DNA of 57,187 nucleotides, taken from NCBI RefSeq assembly GCF_001571085.1, contig NZ_BCTC01000035.1, positions 1-57,187 of the forward strand, read 5' to 3'. The notes under the pieces were generated by a model. That model did not search any database. It had not been told where the DNA came from and was given only the letters and a program-made list of their open reading frames with translations. The translations under genes were made by a program, and so were the position numbers. This stretch comes from Azohydromonas lata NBRC 102462 (lineage in GTDB: Bacteria > Pseudomonadota > Gammaproteobacteria > Burkholderiales > Burkholderiaceae_C). Below are positions 17,605 to 25,791 of this stretch, piece after piece; the stretch's first letter is position 1; every line of letters begins with the position of its first letter.

Positions 17605-18408
17605 ATGCAAGGACCGTCCGACTCGACTTCGTTGCGGGCGGTGCCCGCGCTGGGTACGGTGCCGCCGCTGCGGCGGCTGCGCGCCCTCTGGCGCCTGGCG
17701 CGCACGGTGCTGCACGGGGTGCGCGGGCTCTTGATCGTCCTGCTGCTGTTCCCCGGCTGGACGCCGGCGCGGCGGCAGGCGCGCATCGCCTCGTGGTCGC
17801 GCCAGCTGCTGGCCGGGCTTGGGCTGGAGCTGCATGCGCACGGCGGCTTCCATGCCGGGGCCAAGCTCATCGTGGCCAACCACGTGTCGTGGCTGGACAT
17901 CGCCGCCATTCACGCGCTGTGCCCAAGCGCACGCTTCGTCTCCAAGGCCGAGGTGCGGCAGTGGCCGCTGGTTGGGCGGCTGGTGGACGGTGCGGGCACG
18001 CTGTACCTGCAGCGCGAGCGCGCGCGCGACGCCATGCGCGTGCTGCACACCATCACGCAGGCGCTGCAGGAGGGCGACACGGTGGCCGTCTTCCCCGAGG
18101 GCACCACGGGCACGGGCCATGAGCCGCTGCCCTTTCACGCCAACTTGCTGCAGGCCGTGATCGCCAGCGGCGCCCCGGTGCAGCCCGTGGCGCTGCGCTA
18201 CAGCGAGCCGGGGCATGCGGTGAGCCCCTCGGCCGCCTTCGTGGGCGACATGTCGCTGGGCCAGAGCCTGTGGCGGCTGGCCTGCGCGCAGGATTTGTCG
18301 GTGTCGGTACAGGTGCTGGCACCGCAGGCGGTGGCGCACGCCGACCGCCGTGCGCTGGCCGCGCAGTTGCGCGAGACCATCGCGCAGGCGCTGCGGGACG
18401 GGCGCTGA
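17605..18408 (+). CDS. 1-acyl-sn-glycerol-3-phosphate acyltransferase (PlsC family)
   Basis: A membrane acyltransferase of phospholipid synthesis, 267 residues. It carries the catalytic NHX4D motif in VANHVSWLDI and the glycerol-phosphate-binding motif FPEGTTGTG, and has one hydrophobic helix near the N-terminus (GLLIVLLLFPGW). I chose ATG 17605; the frame is open further upstream only because it overlaps the end of pyrX. It lies 25 bp after pyrX and is likely co-transcribed. It could be a secondary PlsC paralogue (several are usual in this group) or act on another lipid such as ornithine lipid. Confidence 0.88.
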   Translation: MQGPSDSTSLRAVPALGTVPPLRRLRALWRLARTVLHGVRGLLIVLLLFPGWTPARRQARIASWSRQLLAGLGLELHAHGGFHAGAKLIVANHVSWLDIAAIHALCPSARFVSKAEVRQWPLVGRLVDGAGTLYLQRERARDAMRVLHTITQALQEGDTVAVFPEGTTGTGHEPLPFHANLLQAVIASGAPVQPVALRYSEPGHAVSPSAAFVGDMSLGQSLWRLACAQDLSVSVQVLAPQAVAHADRRALAAQLRETIAQALRDGR

Positions 18409-18471
18409 AGCCACGCAGGAAGCTGCAGCCGTGCCGCCGCTTCCCCTTATCGCAATGAGTCTGGAGATGGC

Positions 18472-19365
18472 ATGAGCGAGCACATGCTGCTGGCTTTCGA
18501 CGACGAGGCGCCGCTGGCGCAGGCCCTGGCCTACGCGCTGGACGTGCCGCTGGGCTGGGTGCGGTGCCACCGTTTCCCGGACGGCGAGTTGCGGCTGCGG
18601 TTGCCCGACAACTTGCCGCCGCGCGTGCTGCTGCTGCGGGGGCTGCAGCAGCCCAACGAGAAGCTGGTGGAGCTGCTGCTGTGTGCGCCGGCGGCGCGCG
18701 AGCTGGGGGCGAATGAGATCGTGCTGCTGTCGCCCTACCTGGCCTACATGCGCCAGGACATGGCCTTCACGCCGGGCGAGGTGGTGAGCCAGCGCCACGT
18801 GGCGGCGCTGTTGGGCGGCCTGTTCGACGCGGTGCTGACGGTGGACCCGCACCTGCACCGCGTGCGTTCCATGGAGGAGCTGTTCCCGGGCCGGCGCGGC
18901 GTGGCGCTGTCGGCGGCGCCGCTGTTGGGCCAGTGGGTGGCGCAGCAGTTGGGCGAGCCGGTGCTGATCGGTCCGGACGAGGAGGCGGCGCAATGGGTGA
19001 GCGTTGCGGCGCAGGAGCGCGGCCTGACGCACGGCGTGGGGCACAAGCGCCGCCTGGGCGACCACGAGGTCGTCCTGGAGCTGCCGCCGCTGGCGTTGCA
19101 GGGCCGCGCCGTCGTGCTGCTGGACGACGTGGCCAGCACGGGGCAGACGCTCATCGCCGCGGCGCAGCAGGCGCTGGCGCGCGGTGCGGCCTCGGTGGAC
19201 GTGGCGGTGACGCACGCGCTCTTCGTGGGCGATGCGCTGCAGCGGCTGCACGAGGCCGGCGTGCGCCACGTCTGGAGCACGGACGCCGTGCCGCATGCCT
19301 CCAACGCCGTGAGCGTGGCGCCGCTGCTGGCGCAGGCGGTACGGGAGCTGTGGGGCTGTGAATAG
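18472..19365 (+). CDS. Divergent ribose-phosphate diphosphokinase (PRPP synthetase-like)
   Basis: 297 residues, shorter than the usual 310-320 of bacterial Prs and clearly divergent from it. The catalytic pieces are present: SPYLAYMRQD (ATP site), TVDPHLHRV, the Lys-Arg flexible loop GHKRRLGDHEV and the PRPP loop VVLLDDVASTGQT, where canonical Prs has DDIIDTAGT. Related stand-alone proteins often lie near nucleotide salvage or pentose genes, and this one follows a pyrimidine synthesis block. It probably makes PRPP or uses it as a phosphoribosyltransferase; I cannot tell which. A canonical prs gene is expected elsewhere. A GGAG about 9 bp upstream supports ATG 18472. Confidence 0.75.
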   Translation: MSEHMLLAFDDEAPLAQALAYALDVPLGWVRCHRFPDGELRLRLPDNLPPRVLLLRGLQQPNEKLVELLLCAPAARELGANEIVLLSPYLAYMRQDMAFTPGEVVSQRHVAALLGGLFDAVLTVDPHLHRVRSMEELFPGRRGVALSAAPLLGQWVAQQLGEPVLIGPDEEAAQWVSVAAQERGLTHGVGHKRRLGDHEVVLELPPLALQGRAVVLLDDVASTGQTLIAAAQQALARGAASVDVAVTHALFVGDALQRLHEAGVRHVWSTDAVPHASNAVSVAPLLAQAVRELWGCE

Positions 19366-19407
19366 GGCAGCGGGGCGGGCCTCCCGCTGAAGGCGTCGCG
19401 TCAAATG

Positions 19408-19436
19408 AAAAGGGGCCTTGCGGCCCCTTTGCTTTT
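19408..19436. terminator. Bidirectional rho-independent terminator
   Basis: Stem AAGGGGCC (19410-19417), loop TTGC, stem GGCCCCTT, then TGCTTTTG on the plus strand; on the minus strand the stem is followed by TTCATTTG. It sits between the convergent PRPP-synthetase-like and gpmA genes and can serve both. Confidence 0.85.
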
Positions 19437-19461
19437 GCGCGGATGAGCGCGCTTTGGCGCG

Positions 19462-20205
19462 TCAGGCCTTGCCCTGGCTGGCCACGGCGGCGGCGGCCTT
19501 GGCGGCGGCTTCGGCGTCACCCAAGTAGTAGCGGCGGATGGGCTTCAGCTCGGCGTCGAGCTCGTAGACCATGGGGATGCCGTTGGGGATGTTCAGGCCC
19601 ACGATGTCGGCGTCGCTGATGCCGTCGAGGTACTTCACCAGGGCGCGGATGCTGTTGCCGTGGGCGGCGATGACGATGCGCTGGCCGGACTTGATGGCGG
19701 GGGCGAGCACTTCGTTCCAGGCCGGCAGCACGCGGGCGACGGTGTCCTTGAGGCACTCGGTCAGCGGGATCTGCTCGGCCGCGAGCTGGCTGTAGCGCAG
19801 GTCCTGGCGCTGGCCGCGGGGATCGTCGGACTCCAGGGCGGGCGGCGGGGTGTCGTAGCTGCGGCGCCACACCAGCACCTGCTCGTCGCCGTACTGCTTG
19901 GCCATGTCGGCCTTGTTGAGGCCTTGCAGCGCGCCGTAGTGGCGCTCGTTGAGGCGCCAGTCCTTGACCACGGGCAGCCAGGTGCGGTCCATCTCGTCCA
20001 GGCAGTGCCACAGCGTCCAGATGGCGCGCTTGAGCACGGAGGTGTAGGCGACGTCGAATTCCCAGCCGCCTTCCTTGAGCAGCTTGCCGGCCTGGCGGGC
20101 CTGGGCCACGCCGGTGTCGGTCAGCGGCACGTCGGTCCAGCCGGTGAAGCGGTTTTCGAGGTTCCAGGTCGATTCGCCGTGGCGGATCAGGACAAGCTTG
20201 TACAT
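19462..20205 (-). CDS. gpmA: 2,3-bisphosphoglycerate-dependent phosphoglycerate mutase
   Basis: Interconverts 3- and 2-phosphoglycerate in glycolysis and gluconeogenesis. The 247-aa protein begins [15 protein letters not shown], with the phosphorylated His9, and has [33 protein letters not shown] and the second catalytic His in [13 protein letters not shown]. These are the signatures of the cofactor-dependent enzyme. It ends in an Ala-rich tail. The start is ATG at 20205; the longer open frame to 20628 overlaps the divergent rhodanese gene and is not coding. Confidence 0.96.
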   Translation of the reverse strand: MYKLVLIRHGESTWNLENRFTGWTDVPLTDTGVAQARQAGKLLKEGGWEFDVAYTSVLKRAIWTLWHCLDEMDRTWLPVVKDWRLNERHYGALQGLNKADMAKQYGDEQVLVWRRSYDTPPPALESDDPRGQRQDLRYSQLAAEQIPLTECLKDTVARVLPAWNEVLAPAIKSGQRIVIAAHGNSIRALVKYLDGISDADIVGLNIPNGIPMVYELDAELKPIRRYYLGDAEAAAKAAAAVASQGKA

Positions 20206-20303
20206 GGGCGGGCTGCTCAAAAGTGGACGAAAGGCGCTGCGTCGCGGCCGGCGCTCATCCCGGACGGCACAGGTGGCGCGGGCGGCGGCAAAGCTGCAAA
20301 TTC

Positions 20304-20309
20304 TATAAT
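20304..20309 (+). promoter_or_regulatory. Candidate -10 box (TATAAT) of the rhodanese gene
   Basis: A consensus TATAAT lies 29 bp before the GTG start at 20339 in an otherwise GC-rich divergent region. No good -35 hexamer is visible at the expected distance. Confidence 0.5.
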
Positions 20310-20338
20310 CCGCCGCTTTGGCCACCCTACTGAACGCC

Positions 20339-20752
20339 GTGAGATTCCTGCTCGACAACTGGTACCTGATCCTCACCGCGCTCGTCTCCGGCGGGCTGTT
20401 GCTGTGGCCCGTCATTCGCGGCGGTGCCGGCGGTGGTGGTGGCGTGAGCACCGCGGAAGCGGTGCGGCTGATCAACCGCGAAAAAGGCGTGCTCATAGAC
20501 GTGCGCGAGCCTGCCGAATTTGCCGCCGGGCATGCGGTGGGTGCGCGCAACGTGCCGCTGTCGCAGATCGAGGCCGCCACCAACCTGCCCGCCAACAAGG
20601 CGCTGCCGCTGCTGGTGCTGTGCGCCACCGGCGCGCGCGCCGGCCGTGCCGTGGCCCTGCTTAAGAAGCGCGGCTATGAAAACACCCAGGTCGTGGCCGG
20701 TGGCCTGGCGGCCTGGCGCGAAGCCAACCTGCCCACCGAAACCGCGGCCTGA
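20339..20752 (+). CDS. Membrane-anchored rhodanese-like sulfurtransferase
   Basis: 137 residues: an N-terminal transmembrane helix (about 6-27), a Gly-rich linker (GGAGGGGG) and one rhodanese domain with the persulfide-forming C95 in the loop LCATGARAG. The usual rhodanese landmarks [21 protein letters not shown] precede it. Homologues in this order typically begin close to (M/V)RFLLDNW, which is why I chose GTG 20339 over TTG 20318. It likely moves sulfane sulfur at the inner membrane. It lies 187 bp upstream of grxC, with which it shares orientation and a thiol/redox theme, as does secB. Confidence 0.88.
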   Translation: MRFLLDNWYLILTALVSGGLLLWPVIRGGAGGGGGVSTAEAVRLINREKGVLIDVREPAEFAAGHAVGARNVPLSQIEAATNLPANKALPLLVLCATGARAGRAVALLKKRGYENTQVVAGGLAAWREANLPTETAA

Positions 20753-20939
20753 AGCCCCGTGCGCTGCATCCGCCGCAAGCCTCGCGCAGGCGGTTGCCTG
20801 CGCAACGGCATGGGATGCTGTGCTGCGCCTTGAGCCGGCCGGTGGCAGGGGCAAGTCGCCCGCCGCCGGCAAGGGTTGAAGGCGCTGCGGACAATTCACT
20901 CCGTTTTCACCAACCGCCGCGCGAGCCGCGTTTCCCGTG

Positions 20940-21197
20940 ATGAATGCCGTCAAGATGTACACCACGCTGGTCTGTCCCTACTGCCAGCGAGCCAAGCAGT
21001 TGCTCAAGCAGCGCGGTGTCGAGCACATCGAGGAAGTGCGCATCGACCAGGACCCCTCGCAGCGCGAGACCATGATGAAGATCACCGGGCGCCGCACGGT
21101 GCCGCAGATCTTCATCGGCGATACGCATGTCGGCGGCTGCGATGACCTCATCGCGCTGGACCAGCGCGGTGGCCTCATGCCGCTGCTCAACGCCTGA
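20940..21197 (+). CDS. grxC: Glutaredoxin 3
   Basis: A dithiol glutaredoxin of 85 residues reducing disulfides with glutathione. The active site is CPYC (C12-C15 in TLVCPYCQ), followed by the TVPQIFI cis-Pro motif and GGCDDL, all typical of bacterial GrxC. A GTG lies directly before the ATG at 20937. The gene sits between a rhodanese-like gene and secB, an order seen widely in beta- and gammaproteobacteria. Confidence 0.95.
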   Translation: MNAVKMYTTLVCPYCQRAKQLLKQRGVEHIEEVRIDQDPSQRETMMKITGRRTVPQIFIGDTHVGGCDDLIALDQRGGLMPLLNA

Positions 21198-21242
21198 GCC
21201 GGCGCGCCCCCGGCGGGTGCAAAGGAGCGCTCCGGCGCTGCG

Positions 21243-21283
21243 TAATAATCGGCCACGCCCGCATGTCGCGGGCCTTCTTTTCT
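21243..21283 (+). terminator. Hairpin in the secB leader (possible grxC terminator) with nearby -10-like box
   Basis: GCCCGC (21257-21262), loop ATGTC, GCGGGC (21268-21273) followed by CTTCTTTTCTC forms a short terminator-like structure between grxC and secB. TAATAAT at 21243-21249 just before it could be a -10 box, in which case the hairpin would lie in the secB 5' leader. The two readings cannot be separated from sequence alone. Confidence 0.4.
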
Positions 21284-21296
21284 CAGAGACAGAACC

Positions 21297-21752
21297 ATGG
21301 CCGACCAAGAGCAGACCCCGGTGTTCCAGATCCAGCGCATGTACCTCAAGGACCTGTCGCTGGAGCAGCCGAACTCGCCCCAGATCCTCACCGAGCAGCA
21401 GCAGCCGCAGGTCGAGATCAACCTGGGCCTGTCTGCCGAGACCATCAGCGAAGAGGGCATCTACGAAGTCTGCGTGACCGCCACCGTCACCACCAAGATC
21501 GACGAAAAGACGCTGTTCCTGGTCGAGGCCAAGCAGGCCGGCATCTTCGAGATCCGCAACATTCCGCAGGACCAGCTGCAGGCCATCATCGGCATTGCCT
21601 GCCCGGGCATGGTCTACCCGTACCTGCGCGCCATCGTCTCCGACATCTGCACCCGCGCCGGCTTCCCGCCGGTGATGCTGGCCGAGGTGAACTTCCAGGC
21701 CATGTTCGAAGCGCAGCAGCAGCAGCTGGCCGCGCAGGGCGCCGTCGCCTGA
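21297..21752 (+). CDS. secB: Protein-export chaperone SecB
   Basis: A 151-aa tetrameric cytoplasmic chaperone that holds preproteins unfolded and hands them to SecA. Conserved features include [29 protein letters not shown], a central [16 protein letters not shown] and the C-terminal segment [24 protein letters not shown]. It lacks the long disordered tail of some homologues. Directly followed by gpsA (22 bp), a pairing common in proteobacteria. Confidence 0.97.
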   Translation: MADQEQTPVFQIQRMYLKDLSLEQPNSPQILTEQQQPQVEINLGLSAETISEEGIYEVCVTATVTTKIDEKTLFLVEAKQAGIFEIRNIPQDQLQAIIGIACPGMVYPYLRAIVSDICTRAGFPPVMLAEVNFQAMFEAQQQQLAAQGAVA

Positions 21753-21774
21753 CGACGCCTTGTCCGGCCGCGGC

Positions 21775-22761
21775 ATGAAGATCAGCGTGCTGGGCGCGGG
21801 CGCCTGGGGCACCGCACTGGGGGTGCAGGCGGCCGTGCGCCACGAGGTGCTGCTGTGGGCGCGCGATGCGCAGCAGGCGCAGGCCCTGCACGCGCAGCGC
21901 CGCAACACCCGCTACCTGCCGGAAGTGGAGCTGCCCGCGGCGCTGGCCGTGGGCAGCGATTTCGATGCGGCGCTGGCGCATGTGCGCGAGGGCCTGCTCG
22001 TCATCGCCACGCCCATGGCGGGACTGCGCGGCATGCTGCAGGCGCTGCCCGCGGGCTCGCGCGCCTTATGGCTGTGCAAGGGTTTCGAAGCCGGTACGGG
22101 CCTGTTGGGCCACGAGATCGCGCGCGAAGCCTGCCCACAAGCCGTCACCGGCGTGCTCTCCGGGCCCAGCTTCGCCGCCGAGGTGGCGCGGCTTCAGCCC
22201 ACGGCACTGGTGGCCGCCAGCGCCGACGCAGCGCTGTGCGAGTTGGCGGTGCAGGCTTTCCACGGTGAGGCGCTGCGCATCTACACCTGCGACGACCCGG
22301 TCGGCGTGGAGGTGGGCGGCGCGGTGAAAAACGTGTTGGCCATCGCCACCGGGATGTGTGACGGGCTGGAACTGGGCCTCAACGCCCGCGCCGCCGTCAT
22401 CACGCGCGGCCTGGCCGAGATGACGCGGCTGGGCCTGGCGCTGGGCGCGAAGGTCGAGACCTTCATGGGCCTCTCCGGCTTGGGCGATCTGGTGCTCACC
22501 GCCACGGGTGACCTCTCGCGCAACCGCCGCGTGGGCCTGCAATTGGCTGCCGGCAAGACGCTGGCGCAAGTGCTGGCCGAGTTGGGCCACGTGGCCGAGG
22601 GCGTCTACAGCGCCGCTACCGTGGCCCGTCGCGCGCGTGACAAGGGCGTGGAGATGCCCATCACCGAGGCCGTGGTGGCCGTGCTCGAAGGGCGCCTCAC
22701 GCCGCAGCAGGCCGTGGGCCAGCTCATGCAGCGTGCGCCCAACACGGAGCGCTGCGGGTAA
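21775..22761 (+). CDS. gpsA: NAD(P)H-dependent glycerol-3-phosphate dehydrogenase
   Basis: Makes sn-glycerol-3-phosphate from dihydroxyacetone phosphate for phospholipid synthesis. The 328-aa protein begins [16 protein letters not shown] (dinucleotide-binding GxGxxG) and contains [11 protein letters not shown], the catalytic-Lys segment [14 protein letters not shown], and [21 protein letters not shown] 21775 was chosen over TTG 21760 because the Rossmann strand starts there. It is followed by a strong terminator. Confidence 0.96.
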   Translation: MKISVLGAGAWGTALGVQAAVRHEVLLWARDAQQAQALHAQRRNTRYLPEVELPAALAVGSDFDAALAHVREGLLVIATPMAGLRGMLQALPAGSRALWLCKGFEAGTGLLGHEIAREACPQAVTGVLSGPSFAAEVARLQPTALVAASADAALCELAVQAFHGEALRIYTCDDPVGVEVGGAVKNVLAIATGMCDGLELGLNARAAVITRGLAEMTRLGLALGAKVETFMGLSGLGDLVLTATGDLSRNRRVGLQLAAGKTLAQVLAELGHVAEGVYSAATVARRARDKGVEMPITEAVVAVLEGRLTPQQAVGQLMQRAPNTERCG

Positions 22762-22786
22762 GCCGTCCGCACGCTCGAATGAATCT

Positions 22787-22816
22787 GGGGCCGGCTTGAC
22801 CGGCCCCGTTGCTTTT
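22787..22816. terminator. Rho-independent terminator between gpsA and trmL
   Basis: Stem GGGGCCGG (22787-22794), loop CTTGA, stem CCGGCCCC (22800-22807), followed by GTTGCTTTT on the plus strand. It ends the secB-gpsA transcript; the minus strand lacks a good T tract. Confidence 0.8.
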
Positions 22817-22842
22817 CGCGGTCTGTGACGACGCGCGGAACC

Positions 22843-23313
22843 TTACACGGCGCCGGCGTAGCCGTTTTGCCGCCACGCCTCGAACACCGACACCGCCACC
22901 GCGTTGCTCAGGTTGAGGCTGCGCTGGCCGGGCAGCATGGGCAGGCGCAGCCGTTGTTCGGGGGCGAAGCGCTCGCGCAGCTCAGGCGGCAAGCCGGCCG
23001 TCTCGCTGCCGAAGACCAGCCAGTCCCCCGGCTGCCAGGCCACGTCGCCCAAGTGGCGTGTGCCGCGGGTGGTGAAGGCAAAGATTCGTGCCGGGTCCGG
23101 CCGCGCGGTGGCGAGGAAGGCCTCCCAGTCAGCGTGGCGCTGCACGCTGGCGTACTCGTGGTAGTCCAGGCCGGCGCGCTGCAGCAGCTTGTCCTCCATC
23201 GAAAAACCCAGCGGCTCCACCAGGTGCAGCGAGCAGCCGGTGTTGGCGGCCAGCCGTATGACGTTGCCCGTGTTGGGCGGGATCTGCGGATGCACGAGGA
23301 CGATGTGAAACAT
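22843..23313 (-). CDS. trmL: tRNA (cytidine/uridine-34 2'-O)-methyltransferase
   Basis: A SPOUT-fold methyltransferase of 156 residues that modifies the wobble base of two leucine tRNAs in E. coli. Typical segments are FHIVLVHPQIPPNTGNVIRL at the N-terminus, LHLVEPLGFSMED, WLVFGSETAGLP and the knot motif LRLPMLPGQRSLNLSNAV. Length and motifs match TrmL closely. It shares the minus strand with comF, 40 bp away. Confidence 0.95.
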   Translation of the reverse strand: MFHIVLVHPQIPPNTGNVIRLAANTGCSLHLVEPLGFSMEDKLLQRAGLDYHEYASVQRHADWEAFLATARPDPARIFAFTTRGTRHLGDVAWQPGDWLVFGSETAGLPPELRERFAPEQRLRLPMLPGQRSLNLSNAVAVSVFEAWRQNGYAGAV

Positions 23314-23353
23314 CGCGCGATTGTGCGGGAGGGTGCGGGAGGGCCGCCGGGGC

Positions 23354-24091
23354 TCAGGTGGCCGACGGCCGTGGCGTGCGCGCCAGCACCCACAGCTGCA
23401 CCGACGCGGCCCCGGCGTCCAGCAGCGTGCGCGCGGCCTCGGCGGCGGTGGCGCCGGTGGTCATGACGTCGTCCAGCAACGCGACGCGGCACCCGCGCAG
23501 TGCACTGGCGCGGCCCGGGGCGATCCCGAAGGCGCCTCGGACGTTGGCGCTGCGCTCGGCCTGCGCGAGGCCACTTTGGCGCGGTGTCTCGAAAAGGCGC
23601 AGCAGCAGCTTCGCATCGGCGGCCAAGTCCAGCGGCGGCGCCACGCGCCGTACCAGCTCCCACGACTGGTTGTAGCCGCGCTCGCGCAGCCGCTGCGGGC
23701 CCAGGGGCAGCGGCAGCAGTACATCGGCCGGCGGCGTGGCCTCGCGGCGCAGCGCCTGTAGCAGCAGCGCGGACAGCGCGCCCGTCAGATCCAGCCCGCC
23801 GCGGAACTTGAGCTGGCCGATGATGCTGCTCCAGGGCCAGGCGTAGTCCAGGGCGGCGACGCAGCGCTCGAAGGGCAGGGGATGGCGCAGGCAATCGGCG
23901 CAAGGAGCGTGTGCGCGCACCAGCGGCAGCGCGCAGCCCGGGCAACGGGGGAGCAGAGGAATGAAACGTTCGCGGCAGCGGCGGCACAGCCGGCCGGCGT
24001 CCCAGGAGCGGCACACGGCGCACTGGCTGGGCATCGCCGCCGCCAGCGCGGCCAAGGCCGATAAACCCCGTTCAACGCGGCTGGCGGGCAT
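23354..24091 (-). CDS. comF: ComF family phosphoribosyltransferase-like protein
   Basis: 245 residues with two parts: an N-terminal zinc-finger-like region with paired cysteines (CAVC, CRRC, CPGC, CADC, about residues 24-65) and a C-terminal type I phosphoribosyltransferase domain with the loop VALLDDVMTTGATAAEA. ComF is needed for DNA uptake during natural transformation in several bacteria; GntX is the E. coli relative. The frame stays open much further upstream into the divergent methyltransferase gene, but the Cys cluster and family length support ATG at 24091. The start is 27 bp from the divergent gene at 24119. Confidence 0.9.
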   Translation of the reverse strand: MPASRVERGLSALAALAAAMPSQCAVCRSWDAGRLCRRCRERFIPLLPRCPGCALPLVRAHAPCADCLRHPLPFERCVAALDYAWPWSSIIGQLKFRGGLDLTGALSALLLQALRREATPPADVLLPLPLGPQRLRERGYNQSWELVRRVAPPLDLAADAKLLLRLFETPRQSGLAQAERSANVRGAFGIAPGRASALRGCRVALLDDVMTTGATAAEAARTLLDAGAASVQLWVLARTPRPSAT

Positions 24092-24118
24092 CGCCTCAAT
24101 ATACTGCGCGGCCCCGCC

Positions 24119-25027
24119 ATGAACGCCTCCACCGACTCCACCCCGTCCCGCGCCTTCGACACGCGCGCCGCGCAGCGCGCCGTGCGGCGCATGGCAGCCG
24201 CCGAACAGCCGCCGTGGCTGCACGCCGAGGCGGCGCGCCGCATGGCCGAGCGGCTGCCCATGATCCGACGCACGCCGCAGACGGTGCTGCAGTGGTCGTC
24301 CTTTCTGGGTGCGAGCGAGGCGGTGCTGCGGGAGGCCTATCCGCAGGCGCGACTGCTGGCTGTCGAACCGGCCGAGATGCTGGAGGCCCGCTCTGTCCCG
24401 GTGCCGGCACCCTGGTGGTCGCCCAAGCGCTGGGCGGGCCCCGCCGCCGTCACGCTGCTGGACGAGCAGGCCGTGGCGCCGGGCAGTGCCGAGTTGCTGT
24501 GGTCCAACATGGCGCTGCACGGCGAGGCCGATCCCACGGCGCTGCTTGCCCGATGGCACGCAGCGCTGGCGGTGGACGGCTTTCTGATGTTCTCCACCTT
24601 TGGCGCGGGCACCCTGGCCGAGCTGCGCGGCCTCTACCGCGAGCGTGGCTGGGGCTCGCCCATGGCCGACTTCGTGGACATGCACGATTTGGGCGACATG
24701 CTGGTGCACGCCGGCTTCGCCGATCCGGTGATGGACCAGGAAACCGTGCGTCTGACTTGGGCCGACGCTGCCGCGTTGCTGGCCGAGCTGCGCGGGTTGG
24801 GCGCCAACGCCGATCCGCGCCGTGTTCCAGGATTGCGCACGCCGCGCTGGCAGGCCCGGCTGGGCGAGGCGCTGCAGGCCCTGGCCGGCGCGCACGGGCG
24901 CCCGGTGCTGTCCTTCGAGCTGGTCTATGGCCACGCCTTCAAGACCGCACCGCGTCCGCGCGTGGCCGAACGCACCGAAGTGGGCCTTGAAGAAATGCGG
25001 CAAATGGTGAGATCGCGGCGCACCTGA
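24119..25027 (+). CDS. BioC-like class I SAM methyltransferase with degenerate motif I
   Basis: A 302-aa protein resembling BioC, the malonyl-ACP O-methyltransferase that opens biotin synthesis, with FDTRAAQRAVRRMAAAE near the N-terminus and the later strands ELLWSNMALHG and DGFLMFSTFGAGTLAELR aligned to the family. However, the SAM-binding motif I, normally VLELGCGTG, is replaced by VLQWSSFLGAS, which has no glycine triplet. Cofactor binding may therefore be changed or lost. Genes of this type paired divergently with comF occur in related genomes. The function remains open; an intact bioC could be elsewhere. Confidence 0.65.
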   Translation: MNASTDSTPSRAFDTRAAQRAVRRMAAAEQPPWLHAEAARRMAERLPMIRRTPQTVLQWSSFLGASEAVLREAYPQARLLAVEPAEMLEARSVPVPAPWWSPKRWAGPAAVTLLDEQAVAPGSAELLWSNMALHGEADPTALLARWHAALAVDGFLMFSTFGAGTLAELRGLYRERGWGSPMADFVDMHDLGDMLVHAGFADPVMDQETVRLTWADAAALLAELRGLGANADPRRVPGLRTPRWQARLGEALQALAGAHGRPVLSFELVYGHAFKTAPRPRVAERTEVGLEEMRQMVRSRRT

Positions 25028-25072
25028 GGTTTTCCCAAGGTTGCACGGGGTGTCGGAATCAGGCAAAGATGC

Positions 25073-25101
25073 TTCGACGCAGCGCAAACTCTGCCTAGAA
25101 T
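25073..25101 (+). promoter_or_regulatory. Candidate sigma-70 promoter for the cytochrome oxidase operon
   Basis: TTCGAC (25073-25078) and TAGAAT (25096-25101) are separated by 17 bp, about 115 bp before the first gene of the cluster. The spacing and -10 are good, and the site lies in the 189-bp gap before the DUF2244 gene. Confidence 0.5.
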
Positions 25102-25216
25102 CCATCGGTTCCGGAGCAGGATTTGCGTTTAGTCAACGACAAAACCTGCAAAACCTGCTTCAGCGGCAACGGCGCGTCGGCGTCACTGTGGCAGGCCCAG
25201 TCCCTTGACTCCCAAC

Positions 25217-25786
25217 ATGACTGCGACCGTTGCTCCGAGCCCCTGGTCCACACCGGCTGCACGTGGTGCCTGGCGGTTTGGTTGCGAAATCGACGGTGGC
25301 CACGGCCTGCGCTGGGTGCTCGGCCGCAACGGCGCACTGGGCCCACGCCGGCACGTGGGCCTGTGGTGCGCGCTGGCCGGCGTGGCGCTGGGGGTGACGC
25401 TCATCTTCTGGTGGCAGGGCGTGGCCGTTGCGGCAGCGCTGGTCGCTGGTGAGCTGGCCTTGCTGGGCACGGTGCTGCTGTTGTGCGCCCGCCATGCCGC
25501 CGACCGCGAAATGCTCACCCTGGTCGACGGCGCGCTGGTGGTTGAGCACCGCTGCGGCACGCGCACGGAGCGGGCGCGCTTTCGCGCTGAGCGTGTGCGC
25601 GTGGAGCCCGCGCGCGCGCAGGGCTCGCTGGTCGAGCTGTCGGGCGAGGGACGACAGATGCGCGTAGGCCGCTACCTGCGCCCGGAACTGCGCTGGCAAC
25701 TGGCACAGGAGCTGCGGCAAGCCCTGCGCATCACCATGAGCCTGCAACCGGCCCAACGCCAGAACACGGCAATGCAACACAAGTGA
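25217..25786 (+). CDS. DUF2244 family membrane protein
   Basis: A 189-aa protein with two adjacent hydrophobic segments (about residues 48-65 and 70-92) separated by a short turn, followed by a soluble C-terminal half. This is the DUF2244 pattern; no enzymatic motif is evident. In betaproteobacteria and alphaproteobacteria the gene commonly precedes coxB, as here, with 5 bp between stop and start, suggesting a role in oxidase biogenesis. I placed the start at ATG 25217; a TTG at 25205 is in frame. Confidence 0.75.
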   Translation: MTATVAPSPWSTPAARGAWRFGCEIDGGHGLRWVLGRNGALGPRRHVGLWCALAGVALGVTLIFWWQGVAVAAALVAGELALLGTVLLLCARHAADREMLTLVDGALVVEHRCGTRTERARFRAERVRVEPARAQGSLVELSGEGRQMRVGRYLRPELRWQLAQELRQALRITMSLQPAQRQNTAMQHK

Positions 25787-25791
25787 GGACC

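Noticed and set aside
17584-19404. 606-aa minus-strand frame across the acyltransferase and PRPP-synthetase-like genes
   Set aside because: Shadow frame: Arg/Gln/His-rich, no motifs, while both plus-strand genes carry catalytic signatures.
25123-25452. 109-aa Cys-rich frame starting before the DUF2244 gene
   Set aside because: It overlaps the DUF2244 gene for most of its length, starts with TTG, and its codon use after the overlap looks random; the first 30 residues are not enough to support a gene.
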